A DNA stretch of 64,000 nt, taken from positions 5,456,001 to 5,520,000 of the forward strand of contig OX596334.1 of the NCBI GenBank assembly GCA_951394405.1, written 5' to 3'. Origin of the DNA: Coprinellus micaceus (Eukaryota > Basidiomycota > Agaricomycetes > Agaricales > Psathyrellaceae). Within the stretch, counting starts at the first letter, position 1, and the number at the start of each line of letters is the position of its first letter. The translations under genes and the position numbers were made by a program. Below, in pieces: positions 1-11,893 of this stretch. Below the pieces are notes generated by a model. The model saw only the letters and a program-made list of their open reading frames with translations. It was not told the DNA's origin and ran no database searches.

Positions 1-3000
1 ATTGAGTCGAGGTATACGCCCGCCCATTCGTAGCACCCTTGTGGGTCATCGCATCCTATTGCCCTGCTTGTGTTACACTTCTCACAGTGACACCCCTGGT
101 CTGGGTTGGGTTCGTCCTCGTCTGCCCCCTGCGGGACATTATCATGGGGGAACATAACGACGAACCATTCTAGGTCTCCCACTGTGTATATTCTGTGGAC
201 GTCTCTCAGGCACCTTGCGATTCTCCCAGTATCCGTTGTCCATCCCGTCCTATCACGTCCTGGGTGGAACCACAGTGGGAGTATTTGTTTGACCTTCATG
301 GGCACCACAGGTGGCGCATACATTAGGTTGTATTTTATGGCTACTTCTATCATCTTTCGAGTTGATAGTGGGAGTCCGCTTCGGCCTCCTTGTTTGTATG
401 TGCTCCATGTCTGGAGGAAGATGTTTGTAACTGCCTCGCGGTCATTTATTCTTTGTGTTTTCGGGATGTCTCTCCAGATCAGGTCTGCAGCTATCTGTGG
501 CCACCTGATTTTTAGGGCCTTCGCCATCACAAACCTCCTGAGGAGCATGAGGTATATTGCGTCGTTTCTCAGGTCAATGTCCAGGACACTTTTCCCTCCA
601 TGTTTGTGGTGCAGGGATGCGGTCTCCTTGTTTACGCTTGGGGTCTTGCCGTTCCACATTATCTTTTTAATTACTTTTGTGACATGGTTTGCGACGCTCT
701 TTGGCATTCCTTGGACAGCTGTCCTGTATTGGGTTCTCCCCCCTGGTTCGAGTTTTGTCAGGAGACTCCTCCCTTCAAGTGAGGGGTTTGATTTGAGGAA
801 GTAGTCGACTTTGGAGTCTAGAGTTTCGAGCGTGGGGGTCCACACACTGACATCGTCTACTCCATTTCCTACGAAAGCTCCTAGTGCTCTGATCGGCTGT
901 CCTTCAACTGCCACCTTTATTTCGTCGGGGATCTTTGATGATTCGTCTCCGGGGGTGACACATCTGTCGTCGCGGATCCTGTCTCGGTATTCCTTTTTTC
1001 CTACTGGAATGGTTTCTGTTTTGTCAACATTGAAGTGCGCACCTGATGCACAGCACCACCTCTGGAGGAGCGCTTCTAGTTCTGGGAAGCTGTCGCAGTC
1101 AGACAGGAATATTGTCGTATCGTCGGCGAAGAGTGATATTATTAGCTGTTCCGTTTGCTCTGGCGTGTTGAAGCCTTTCAGGTTGGATTTTCGGATTAAA
1201 CAGGCCAGTGATTCGATTGCTATATTGAATAGCAGGCAGGACAGTGGGTCTCCTTGCCTTACGCCTCTCAATACTCTGAAGGGGTCACTGACTTCCCCGT
1301 TTATGATCACTGATGTCTCTGCCTGTTGGTACAGGGATCTTATTGTCTTGCGGAAGCTTTCGGGGCATTCAAGCTGCTCTAATGACTGCTGTAGGAATCG
1401 GTGTGTGATTCTGTCGTATGCCTTTTCTTGGTCTAGGAAGACGAGTACACCATTCTCTTCCTCTGCCTCACACCATCTTATCATAAGCTTTATCAGCTCG
1501 GTTTGGTCGTCTATCCGTCTCCCTTTCATGAAGCCGGCTTGGTCTGGGTGGATGACCTTGAGTGCTGCGGGGGCTAGCTTCATGGATAGGGCCTTTGTGA
1601 ATGTCTTATAGTCGGCATTTAGGACTGTTATTGGCCGGTAGTTTGCAATTTCGTCTCTATCTTTCTTTTTGTAGATCGGGCACATCCATCCCTCAGCAAA
1701 TTTACTCATCGGGGCAAGTCCGGACTGCTCAATGTCATTGTATATGCACTGGAGCAGTTGGACTATGTCCACTGGTTTCTCGTCCATGTCCTTTCACACT
1801 GCCTCGTCATATTTTTGTGCCATCTGTTTCCACATATCCGCAGGTATACCGTCAGGGCCGGACGCCTTCTCGTTTTTCATCGAGGCCAGTGCCAGTCGCA
1901 CTTCCTCATAGCTCATGCTCTTTCCCAGGGTTTCTTTATCTTCATTGTCGAATCTGGCTTCCATATTTCGCAGTACGTCGTCCGCTGCTTGGTCCCTCAC
2001 ATCCTGGCTGTATTCTGTGTCTGTCTGCGCCCGTTCGTGGTATCCTCGCGCTATTTCTGCCATTTTGTCTGATCGTCTTTCTGGCTCTCTGTCTGGAGCT
2101 AGTGGGTCTTTGAGTGCGTAGAAGGTGTCACGTGGCTTCGACACCTTGTTGGATCTTATCCACGTCTTCCCTATATGTTCGTTCTCAAGCTGATACTTTG
2201 TTGACAGTTCCTGCCGTACATTCATGTGCCGACCAAGTTCGACAGCCTTTATTTTGCTTGCTATCCGTGTTATCTCTTTTGCTTTTTCAGTGTTTGAGAC
2301 GGTGACATCTTCAAGGACCTTGTTCAGTTCCTCTTTGAGTTTCTTTATTTCCACCCTCGCTTTTGGTACAATCGTCCGTGCAAGCTCACGTGCACTATCT
2401 CTTAGGTCCTTCTTCAGCGCTTGGAATATCAGTTGTGGTGGTTCATCACCCGTGTCCATATCTCCTGCACTGAGGATTTTATTTAGCGCATCTTTACACT
2501 TTGCATCTACGCTAGCCATGTACTTTTCATGCCCCAGTAGGAAGTCCGGGATCTCCCACCTGCCTTCCCCGACATGGGGGGCTTCATAGTCGTAGAATTT
2601 GACTGACACCATTTCATGGTCCGTCGTCTCAATGGGGTGGTCGATATTTATCCTCCATTCCCTCGTCTTGTTTATGTGGTCCCTTTTCACATATATTCTG
2701 TCTATCCTGGACATTGGTTCCATTCGCTGGTTTGCCGTCCCTCCCCCCTGGGGGGTAGCCTCCATCGGGTTGCCTGTCTGGCTCCCTCCTGCTGCGTTCA
2801 GTTCTTCAGTGCCCATTTGGGTGCCGGGGTTCTCATGGTTCGTTGCCCCACCCTGTCGCCTCCGTGTGGCCGCATTTCTCATGCCCCAGGTATAGCTGGG
2901 TAGGTCTGGGTTGTCTCTCCTCCATCCATCTGCCATGCGCAGGGCGGTCTTCAGGCCTCGCAGTGCATTCACTGCTTCTGCATTGTCCTCGTGGGGGGGT

Positions 3001-3301
3001 GATCTGTCAAGCGTGTCCTCTACTACGTTGAAGTCCCCCATCATTAGGTCTGGTCGTCCACATCGTGTGTGTGGGCCATATTTGCCTGCTAGGCTCTCCC
3101 AGAATTGTGCATTTTCTCCAGGAGCATTCGGGGCGTATATCCCTAGGATGCGTAGTTCTGTAGTGTGGTTCTTCCACGGGATGCTTATCTGTATCGCCCT
3201 CCCTGGTATCAGTCTGTCTACCTTGATATCCTCTAGGTTTGTTTTTACCATTTTCCTATTTATCACGATTGCGACGCCTCTTGCGTTCGGGTGGTCTGCG
3301 T
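1..3301 (-). pseudogene. LINE ORF2: endonuclease plus reverse transcriptase, partial, one internal stop
   Basis: Read on the minus strand, this is the single open frame of a non-LTR retrotransposon. The N-terminal part (about 3300-2600) looks like an apurinic-type endonuclease/phosphatase domain, with a GVAIVINRK start region and the DFNV and GIYAPNAP motifs. The reverse transcriptase follows: SGPDGIPADMW near 1840, YRPITVLNADYK near 1640, and the catalytic FADD at 1119-1130. A cysteine-rich tail (CHCEKC...GCDDPQGC) near 20-90 resembles the zinc knuckle that ends many LINE ORF2 proteins. The frame is open from about 3300 to the window edge except for one TGA at 1794-1796, between endonuclease and RT. 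The 5' end is cut inside the endonuclease and the 3' end lies outside the window. Such enzymes nick DNA and copy their RNA at the nick. This copy is probably dead. The clade (Tad1-like?) is inference. Confidence 0.88.
1..3301 (-). mobile_element. 5'-truncated LINE retrotransposon
   Basis: The element runs leftward. Its 5' end stops abruptly at about 3300, where in-frame Copia sequence begins with no spacer. 5' truncation is typical of target-primed reverse transcription. The simplest reading is that the LINE landed inside the Copia element, whose gag, protease and integrase parts would then lie beyond base 1. The 3' end, tail and any target duplication are outside the window. Confidence 0.75.
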
Positions 3302-4891
3302 CGTGATTGACGCTCTAACCACCAATGGCACTTGGGAACTAGTCGAACTACCAGAGGGACGAAAGGTTGTCGGATCACGATGGGTCTTCCTCATCAAACG
3401 AAAGGCAGATGGCACAATTGACCGCTACAAGGCTCGACTTGTCGCCAAGGGATACTCCCAAATGCCTGGAGTAGACTACGATCAGACATGGGCACCTGCA
3501 TCTCGTCTCACATCAATTCGCGCGATCTTCGCCCAAGCCGCCATGGAAGGACACTTCATCGAGACCATCGACGTCGACAATGCCTACCTCAACGGAACAA
3601 TCGAGGAGCAATACGAAGTCTACATGGAGCAAGCGCCAGGGTTTGAGATCAAGAATCCAGACTCAAAGGGACGGAGATGGGTGTGCCGGCTGAAGAAAGG
3701 TTTATATGGCTTGAAACAGAGCGGACGACTATGGTACCAAAAGCTAGCATCAGAGCTTGAAGCAATCGGATTCACCCAAATAAAGTCTGACCCAGCTATC
3801 TATGTCTGGGAGATGGATGGGACCCGCATTGTTGTACCAGTCTTCGTTGACGACATCACCATAACCTCGAAAAGCCAAGAAAAGATCCAATGGCTCAAGG
3901 ACTCCCTTGCCAAGGTCTTCAAGATCAAGGATCTCGGACCCACCTCGTACCTACTTGGAATCAAGGTTGACTACGACCGTGAGAACCGAGTCATGCGCCT
4001 ATCCCAGACTCAATACATCCTCGACATGCTTGCGCGATTCAAGATGGAGGACTGCTACCCAGTAGGAACTCCAATGGATCCAGGAAGCGGTGCTACTCTC
4101 ACCAAGTACATTCCAAACAAGGCTGACGACAAGATGATGAAGAACGTCCCATACATGAATGCCATCGGCGCCCTGATATACCTTATGATTGCGACACGCC
4201 CTGACATTGCCTACACCTAAGTCACCTGAGCTGGCCGGCTCTTAGCCGGGCCCAGCTCGGCTCAGCTCCCGGCTAAGAGCCGGCCAGCTCGGGTGACTTA
4301 AGTGATTGCCTACGCTGTTGCCAAACTAGCCCAATACAACTCCAACCCCGGACCTATGCATTGGAAAGCAGTCAAGCACCTATTCCGTAACCCTATCGTA
4401 ACAATGGTAGCAAGATGTCTTCGGAACTCTTTCAAGCATACAGTGACGCAGATCATGCTGGGTGCCTTGACACGCGACGATCCACATCTGGATTTGTCAT
4501 TAAAATGGGATCAGGAGCAGTTAGTTGGTCGGCAAAGAAGCAATCGACGGTGGCAGACTCCTCAACAGAGGCAGAGTACGTCTCCACGTCGAGCGCTGGA
4601 AGGGACATCATCTGGATGCGCACACTCCTGAAGGAACTTGGTCACGACGTCTCTACTCCCTCACCACTCATGGTCGACAACCAATCCGCACTCAAGGTTC
4701 TCCGGAACCCAGAACTCCATAGCCGAATGAAGCACATTGATATAAAGATGCATTGGATTCGGGATGCTATCAAGCGAGGCGACATTACTGTTCACTTTTT
4801 ATCTACTACTGATATGATCGCCGATATATTTACTAAACCTTTACCCAAACCTGCCATTGAACGTCATCGACTTGCTCTTGGACTCGAGTAA
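3302..4891 (+). pseudogene. Ty1/Copia pol fragment: reverse transcriptase and RNase H
   Basis: The translation shows a Copia-type RT: NGTWELVELPEG, RWVFLIKRKADG, RYKARLVAKG, the catalytic VFVDD near 3843-3857, and YLLGIKVDYD. Downstream, 4415-4891 gives the RNase H part: YSDADHAG, STSGFVIKMG, STEAEYVSTS, DNQSALKV and a final IFTKPLP. Gag, protease and integrase are missing to the left. The frame is broken by a MITE at 4214-4304, which supplies a TAA at 4218-4220. A degenerate stretch with a frame change near 4390-4415 breaks it again where the HLFRYLKGT-type segment is expected. The copy is non-functional. Confidence 0.9.
4214..4304. mobile_element. 91-bp foldback MITE, 8-bp target duplication
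   Basis: A near-perfect palindrome. Each end reads CAC(C/T)TAAGTCACC(C/T)GAGCTGG inward, followed by CCGGCTCTTAGCCGGG, so each terminal inverted repeat is about 36 bp. The 8-bp direct repeat ATTGCCTA flanks it at 4206-4213 and 4305-4312. Removing the element and one repeat restores the Copia frame (DIAY-AVAKLAQY). It codes for nothing. A related copy is at 14803-14861, and the ends resemble those of the 2.7-kb element at 29287-31955. An 8-bp duplication fits hAT- or KDZ/Zisupton-type transposition; the superfamily is not proven. Confidence 0.9.
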
Positions 4892-4918
4892 ATACAGAGA
4901 CATTACATTGAGGGGGTG

Positions 4919-5290
4919 TGTTGGAAGACAATGCTCATGTCAACTCTATCTCTACAAAGAATACCTCTATTTCGAACGTTTTACTTATCTTTTATTGTTC
5001 TACAGAGAACAACAAGCACCTTGTATTATTCCCATTATACTCGCACTTATTGTTCTCTTATCTCCACCTTATCTCCATTCACTGCTATTGTTCTCTGCTT
5101 ATGGAACGTCTATTGTTCTTTCCTATTGTTCCGCATATAGGTTATCTATTGTTCTCCACAGTATATAGTCCACACTGTAAGTGGGTGAGTCCCCATCGAA
5201 CTCTCCCCACTTACAGGTGCGTATCTTGTATACCCTACTTACTTCCAAATCTAATATCGAACTCTCCCCACTTACAGTGGGTCATACTTG
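4919..5290 (+). repeat. Probable 3' LTR of the Copia element
   Basis: A purine-rich tract (TTGAGGGGGTG) directly after the pol stop is followed by TGTTGGAAG at 4919, a typical Copia LTR start. The region is AT-rich with repeated TATTGTTCT words. No clear CA end was found and the partner LTR is outside the window, so the right edge is approximate. Confidence 0.45.
5174..5280. repeat. Short direct and inverted repeats at the Copia LTR edge
   Basis: ATCGAACTCTCCCCACTTAC occurs twice in direct orientation, near 5198 and 5256, each followed by AG. CTGTAAGTGGG near 5174 is the inverse of CCCCACTTACAG, so the segment can form a hairpin. It may belong to the LTR end or to a small unrelated insertion. 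Confidence 0.5.
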
Positions 5291-6093
5291 CATCGTTCTA
5301 CACATTGGTACCAATGGAAGCCGCCAAGCCACGAATTCGAGCTTGATCGAGTGTTGCATATTCCCCTCAAGCAACCATCGGCAGTGGGGTTCCTGGATCC
5401 TGCGAAAGTGCTTCGCGCTGTCCACATTGTGCCTCGATTTTCGATGGGCAAGTCGGGCGAACAGCTACGTTCGCAGGTTGTAAGCAACCACGAATTCTGG
5501 ACCGAGTATTATGTGAACCGGTGAGTTGCGATAGCCTCGGCCGATGCCATTCTGTTGTCCTGAGATGACCCCCTTTCAGGTTTGCCGACTGTGATTTATT
5601 CATGAGGTTCCAGTATGGGATGTCCGTCGGACATACCTACATGCATGAAGCTGACTTAGGTTATCCGCCTCCTTCTATTCCTCAAATTCCGCCTGACTTC
5701 GATCACCACCTCTCCCCTGTCGCCCAAGCCTCAGCAGTACCCCCTTCTACCGAGGAATCCGATCCCAATGCTGAAAATTCTGCCCCGGCACCTGTTCAAC
5801 CACCCTCAGTACTCAGAGTAGGCGCGAGTGCGACACCAACTCAGGACCGAGGCGACTCTGGAGGTGGGCCCGTAATCGCGCCTCAAGCCATGGATGGAAG
5901 AACCTTGGTATTCTCGGAAGAAGACTCGATCACAGAAGGTTGTACCAATAACGCCCTGCAAGGGGAGGAAGAGGAGGGGGAGGGGGAGGATGGGGAGGAG
6001 GAGGAGGAGGAGGCTTATTGGGACGAACTTGAAGATCGCGAGTTGATGCATTACGACGACATGTTTGGTTGCGATGAGGGTGATAATTTATAG
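5288..6093 (+). pseudogene. 3' exons of a transposon-type basidiomycete ORF (Plavaka/CACTA-like?)
   Basis: Two exons join cleanly: 5288-5520, intron 5521-5579 (GTGAGT...CAG), and 5580-6093 ending in a stop. The protein reads LHIPLKQPSAVGFLDPAKV, then RAVHIVPRFSMGK, then EYYVNRFADCDLFMRF and GMSVGHTYMHE. I recognise this pattern (conserved HIIP.F, YYVN.F.DRD.FMR, GVGH) from the C-terminal part of large transposon-linked ORFs in mushroom-forming fungi, possibly Plavaka-type CMC elements. That assignment is from memory and uncertain. The tail is acidic with a Glu/Gly run (GAGGAG tract near 5968-6012). No 5' coding part is present, because the Copia element abuts it, so it is a truncated relic. 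Confidence 0.55.
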
Positions 6094-6929
6094 CCTGAGA
6101 GTCATTGAATGGCAGTAGGGCTTGCAGCGGATCCGTACTATGGGCTATCATGCGAATTCCTTCCTCGAAAACAGTTTCAGTGATAGGACACCCCGGGGGG
6201 ACCGCTTCGGACTGTAAACAGGGCTCGCGCTTCAAGCTTAGAATTGGCCTGAAAGACTGGTGAGCATCACATGGTCAGGACTTCTCAGGGTACCATGGAC
6301 TCCGTCACAGCAGGCGACAGGTTCCTTGGGCGTTAGCGCCACAGAGAGGATTTATCTCAGGGCAGGAGTCACAATGCTTTCTCTCTGAGACGATCTTTGG
6401 AATAAATCCGGTGACGCACGCTCTGGGTCATGGCATGGAATGACTTAAGGTCGCGGTCTCTGACAACGGTCACCCTCAGCTAATTCGCAGCCTGAGCAGT
6501 GAGCGGGAGGACTTAATCTGATCCGGCATTTTGATCGGATTTCAATCTATTGTCTTGCTTTTTGTTCCCCACCATCATCATCTCGTTCTACTTACCATGA
6601 TGATCGTGCCACTGTAGGTTTCCCGAAACTCGGTATCAGAACATGTCATTGCGCTGTGGGACTCATCACTGTCGACAAGTTGAGATTGGGAACCTCCCCA
6701 GCCGGTGTGTCGTCTTCCTGTGTCGTTTCGCCTACTCGCACTGTCCGACATCATTGTCCTTCGGAATCGCTGTGTCCTCAGGTAGACTGGCGCTCACAGG
6801 ACATCCACCAAAACGCCGGTTCGCTTGTGGCATCTCCTTTAACCTCCTTTTGCTGAACACTTAATCTCGAGCGCAGTCCCAACACGCCCGTTCACCCAAA
6901 CAGCCTTCGTATCAAACGTCGAACTTGAC
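6094..6929. other. Intergenic region upstream of CHM7
   Basis: No ORF here carries a convincing domain; the short open frames near 6640-6860 overlap in two frames and look incidental. The C- and T-rich stretch at about 6700-6900 directly before the CHM7 start codon is plausible promoter and leader sequence. No TATA box was identified with confidence. Confidence 0.4.
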
Positions 6930-8903
6930 ATGGCCTCCCGTTTGAACTCGGAAGAGCTCCCTAACCCTCCCACTGACACTGGAATTCGGACTGCACCACC
7001 GACGTTATCCCATCCCATTCAAATGGGCACAGTTGAACGGGACGCAGGCTTGAAATCCTTCGGCGGACCAATGGGCCTAACAGCCTTCTCATCGGTCAGC
7101 ACAGCGCGACTACGAGCCTTGTACTCCTACTTTTCAAGGCAGAAGAGCTCCAACCCTCTTTCCTACGAGTCCAACATACAGTGGTGGCGAAGGGCATTGG
7201 AAGAGGTCGTGAGCTCTGGTGCTCTGGACGGGCAGATTCCTCGGCCTGAACCCGATCTGCCAGCCGCCCCATCTGGGGCGGAGGGCACGGAGGCCGATCC
7301 AATGTTGGAAAACGAGGAAACCAGGCTCATCCTACGTGCCGAGAATGTCATGAGAGGCTATCTGAGGATTGAGGGAATTGGAAAACCGTCCGCACTCGGT
7401 ACCATCCTTGTGCGTAAAAACAGTTATTTCAGTCTTGGGGGCCCAAGCATCGGCGCTAACTTGTTCTACTTGCATATTAGCACGAGTTGGTATCTTTGCG
7501 CTCAATGTACCGCCGTACGGAGTTTATGGGCTTGAAGGGTTCTATCTACTCGGCACGAAGCAGTCAGCCTTCCCCCATTCGCCTCGTTACTGCTGCTTTC
7601 GGAAGCCTATTGATGTGGGTTCTCGAGAACATGGGCATGGTTGGGGAGGAAGGAATACTTGATGCCCGAGGAACGGCATACTACACGATGTTGAACAGGG
7701 AACCAACATGGCATGGTGAGTATGTGGTGATCTCGCTGTTGGAAAACGCAGCCGACGCGATAGCCGAAATGCAACACTCTCTTTCGAAAGGCCCGGCGGA
7801 TGCTCTGTATAGCTACACCGGGTTCAGGAAGACATTTAATTCGATCCTGTACGATGCTCGTCGTGGCTATAATCCCGATGCTCCCAGCCTGTTGACCCAC
7901 AACGATGCCAAGGTGCTATTGAGGTTTTTGGAGAGAGACCAAGGCATGTTGGTCTACGACGCTGACAATGAGGTGCGTGGCACCACCCGACTCCCTTCTT
8001 CGCTTCGTTCGAGTCTAATTCCTGTCTGAATTCCATTTTCTATCAACAGTTCATCAAGTTTGCCTGCACGGCGCACAATCGCATTATCTCTCCTATCGAT
8101 CGAGGGATTTTGGACCTGAAATCGGCTCTTCAAACCGTGTACGAGCAGGTGGATCTCGTGCAGGATCGCATTGATAAGTATGAACAACACGGCTTCCCCC
8201 ACCTTAGACTTGTATTGAACTGTGACTTCTAAATTTGGACAGATGCAAGGCTCATCTGGTACGCGAAAATCGCCATCGTCATGCCTCGCAAGTCAGGAAA
8301 TCGCGAACGCAGCTTCAAGCCCTTTTGGACCAACGTCTAGACACCCTTGCAACGCTGGAGTCTGCTTTGATAACTGTCGAGTCCGCTATTAGTGATACAG
8401 AGGTATGTCCCTCAATTCAATAGTCCACATACGCTCCCCCCAACTTCCCAAAGCGTCAAAAACGTACGTTCGCTGACCGCTTCCTGCATTCATAGGTCTT
8501 AAGACTCTGTGGCTCAACCACGGCCGTATTGAAAGCTCTCATCTCTCGCGGCTTGGGCCCCGAACACGTGGAGAAAACGTTGGGGGTGCTGGCCCAGGCG
8601 ACAGCAGACGCGCATGGGTTGAGAGACGAAGTCAGTAGGGTCAATATCTCTATCTCAGGCTCTAGGGCGGCGCTCGAGGACGAAGCTGTCCACGGCGACA
8701 ACTTGGAAGGGTCCGAAGACGATATCCTCGCATCTGCGGAGGGCCCAGGGTACATCCCCTCTCCATCACACCGTTCCGAATCCGTGGCTGCGCTCCCTTC
8801 TGAACCGACGGGGGCCAGCACCAGGGCCTGTGACGACAATCGCAGCGACTCTACCGTCATCCCATCACCCCATGCCTCAATTTGTGTCGCAGCAGAATGG
8901 TAG
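6930..8903 (+). CDS. CHM7: Chm7/CHMP7-like ESCRT-III protein
   Basis: Five exons with matching phases: 6930-7409, 7481-7972, 8050-8177, 8243-8402 and 8496-8903, giving 555 aa. The N-terminal half (about residues 45-330) has the pattern of the fungal Chm7 N-terminal region: LRALYSYFSRQKSSNP, WWRRALEEVV, GIGKPSALGTIL. The Snf7 domain follows: a basic first helix (KAHLVRENRHRHASQVRKS), then LDTLATLESALITVESAISDTE and LGPEHVEKTLGVLAQATADA. The C-terminus is acidic and Ser-rich. In yeast Chm7 is recruited to faulty nuclear pores by LEM-domain proteins and seeds ESCRT-III there; the same role is inferred here. Introns are 50-93 nt with GTGCGT/GTATGA-type donors. The ATG at 6930 is the first of the open frame. 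No damage is seen. This is the best-supported intact host gene in the window. Confidence 0.85.
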
Positions 8904-9802
8904 CTCTTGCCGCCCCGCCACAACCGTATACCACTCCAAACACACGACTGATCACCGTTCTAGTCCATTGGCAAGTGGCGAAGGTATCGATCTGTGTGGT
9001 GGTCACACTCAGCGGGGTGTCCCCTGATCGGCTACTGCGGTACTAGCGACTTTGAACAGTCACAATATCTCGTTCACTATTATTAATAGATTTAGTGGAC
9101 CTCATCTTGGCCACTGCGATCCAGCCTAGTAACCGTGACGGCGAGTTGAACCAGGGGTGAGCAATGCAATTCAATCATGACTTCAATGACTTGGATCATC
9201 ATCATAGCTAGTTGCCGTTGATCCCTGCTCAGCTGAGGTATTCAGAGCTCAACCGGAACTGCTCTAGGACCCGATGCCCTAGCCCCGACCGCTCAAAGGA
9301 CACTCTGGCCGACTTTCGCAGGATTCGCCGGTCGCTGTTCCTCAAATACTTTAGGCGCCCATGGCGTTCTTACGAAGCGCCAGCTCCTTCTGACGCTGAC
9401 GTTGTTGACCACGCTTGTCGGAAATCATAGCGATGGCCGGCCTCAGGGTCGTGATGATACCTATCACCTCCCAAGGCTGTCAGTCGCCACCGTGTCGTTG
9501 ATTCGGATGTCGATGTGTCGGTAAATTTCTGATGGGCGCTTGACGTGCGGACCGCCGAGGTAATTGTTCTCCAGACCAATTTGGAAGCTCCCGCAGTGCG
9601 CTAATTGTCTTCGAAGATAAATCTCTCACCGACGTAGTGAAGGGGCGCCTTTCAATAACAATTGTAGGGGAAATGGGTGCGAGCTCACAGACAGGCTCCC
9701 GCCAAACGACTCTGGCCTTAAATCGCGTGGTCCTAGTCTGTTTCCTCCCAGCCCCAGAGTCTTCCCTTTCTACCGTGACTTCACCCAAACCTCCGCTTTA
9801 TC
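8904..9802. other. Intergenic region, CHM7 3' flank and next promoter
   Basis: ORFs here (for example 9480-9788 on the minus strand) are arginine-rich, low-information reading frames without recognisable motifs. AT-rich sequence near 9060-9200 could hold the CHM7 3' end. I see no gene I can support. Confidence 0.35.
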
Positions 9803-11029
9803 ATGCCCGCCGAAGAGCATTCTTTCACTCGTTCGCGTGCCAGCCCAGCCCCGGGACGTCAGCAAAGACGAAACCTGACAGTCAGGTCTGCCGTGGTTAG
9901 ATACCCCAGTCCACTGGCCAGGCAAGTAGTCAACGATGATTTCGACGCCTCAAGCGACGCGAGTGATAGCTTGGCTAGTCATACTAGGTATGTCTATAGT
10001 CCAGGTGTCTCATACCTGAGGGATAGAGCGCTTACCTGACCTCTCTAATTTGTCGCAGACATGAAGTCTCCCCAGATTCCGAAGAAGATTCCTCGACCGC
10101 TAGCGATACCGACGACGACTTACCTGACACAGCTTTCACCCAGGTTGATCTCTCGCAAGACGACAGGTCACCCTCTCCACCTGCCCCTCCGGCCACCACT
10201 GCCCTCCAGGCCACCGTCGTTCCCCAGGCCCCTGTTTCTGCCGACACAGTTAACTATTATCTCGGACTAGCCCCGCCTGCTATCGCCACCTCAGTCACAT
10301 GGACCCACCTACCCCTTAGGTATGAATATGTTGCAGGATCCACTACCTAAGCAGAAGGCCTACCCTGGACAGATCCAGCCCTTCTCATCCAGGTCCAGCC
10401 TTGGACTGGTCCTGCTCTTGGATCCAGTATCCACCTGGTGTCCAGGTCCATGGTCCATTGGCTCTGGTCCTGTCCACATGGATCTGGTCCATTTGTCACA
10501 CTGTCACACTGGGAGTGATGGGGTGTTTGGGGTCCTGGTGGAGCCGTTTTTTTCCCACGGTCCAGCAGCCTGCATTTTGCCTGCCTACTGGTCAGGCCTG
10601 CTGTTTTACAGGTACTGTGTCTACCCAGGCTACTGTTCATCACTAGGTGGGACTTTTTTTTGTAATAAAAAAAATCATTTGGGATTTTGGGCTAAATAGC
10701 ATGCTGCTTATGCCCATGCTAACAGCACTACTACCACCTCCTTGCTTCACTCACACTGTATTTGGGTTAGGTGTGATATTATAATTTTGTACAAAAAGGT
10801 CAGAATCTTTAGACCAAGAAATGCATATGAATATGTTATCAGGCCCAGTACCTAAGTGTTGTTGAACCCTACCTGGATCTGTCCAGCCCCTGCCTGGTTC
10901 TGGTCCATTCTGGGTCCATCCAGGATTGGATCTATCCATCTGGATCAGATCCAGCTGCTGGACATGTCCAGCCATGACATCATCTGTGCCTGGAATTACA
11001 TTAGGAAGGTGATGTCATAGATACTAAAT

Positions 11030-11215
11030 ATAGGTATGATGTCATGGAGATCAGGCACAGGTACCAGATTTGATGGCAGATAGCCTTGCCATCAAATGAC
11101 ATCACAGATCTCAGGAACAGGTACCAGATTTGATGGGACATAATCTGCCCATCAAATGACATCACAGGTACCGGATTTGATGGACATAATCTGTCCATCA
11201 AATGACATCACACTC
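11030..11215. repeat. Three tandem hairpins inside the element
   Basis: Three consecutive units each contain TTTGATGG, a short loop and CCATCAAATGACATCACA, preceded by CAGGTACCAGA- or CAGGTACCGGA-type sequence. Each can fold into a hairpin with a stem of 8-11 bp. They may be transposase-binding or transcript-structure elements. No coding sense was found. Confidence 0.7.
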
Positions 11216-11693
11216 ATTTAGATAAGGGCAGACAATACTCATTGCCCTCTATCTCTATGGGTTGTGGCCCGATAAGGAAGATTTAGGTATCATTAGAAAG
11301 CGTTGAATTGGGGCTTTCCATATCTGGTTTGTCTAGGTGAACCCAATGCTTGCAACCCTGTCAGGAAGTGGTTTAGCTTGATATCTGTGTTGTTCATTGT
11401 GTATTGTCTAAATACATACAGATAAACAGCAGTACAAGATGAATCTTAGGGCAGAGAATAAAGTGGTGTATGCAATACACCAGTCCCAGCACCTTTCATA
11501 GCTTGTTCTTCCTTTTTCAGTCATAGACTCACACAATTCAATGTGGCACACAAGATGTGCAATATGCAAGCTGTGGTGCCCAAGCAACAGCACCTATGTT
11601 TCACAAATCATACCAGTGGTTAAATGACCTGTTTCTAGTGGGAAAGTGCAGTAATAACACCACAATATCCAAGCAACACACAATACACCTCTT

Positions 11694-11893
11694 NNNNNNN
11701 NNNNNNNNNNNNNNNNNNNNNNNNNNNNNNNNNNNNNNNNNNNNNNNNNNNNNNNNNNNNNNNNNNNNNNNNNNNNNNNNNNNNNNNNNNNNNNNNNNNN
11801 NNNNNNNNNNNNNNNNNNNNNNNNNNNNNNNNNNNNNNNNNNNNNNNNNNNNNNNNNNNNNNNNNNNNNNNNNNNNNNNNNNNNNNNNNNNNN
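11694..11893. other. Assembly gap (200 N)
   Basis: Exactly 200 Ns lie at the centre of a palindrome, so the true length is unknown. Open frames that span it are artefacts. Confidence 0.99.

Noticed and set aside
5930..6235. Poly-proline minus-strand ORF
   Set aside because: Antisense of the GAGGAG tract in the transposon-type ORF.
8456..8923. 155-codon minus-strand ORF
   Set aside because: Antisense to the last exon of CHM7, which has a clear family match on the plus strand.
10322..10699. Trp/Gly/Pro-rich ORFs in the palindrome (also mirrored at 12123-12650)
   Set aside because: Repetitive CCTGGTCC-type sequence read in several frames; same frames recur inverted; no domain.
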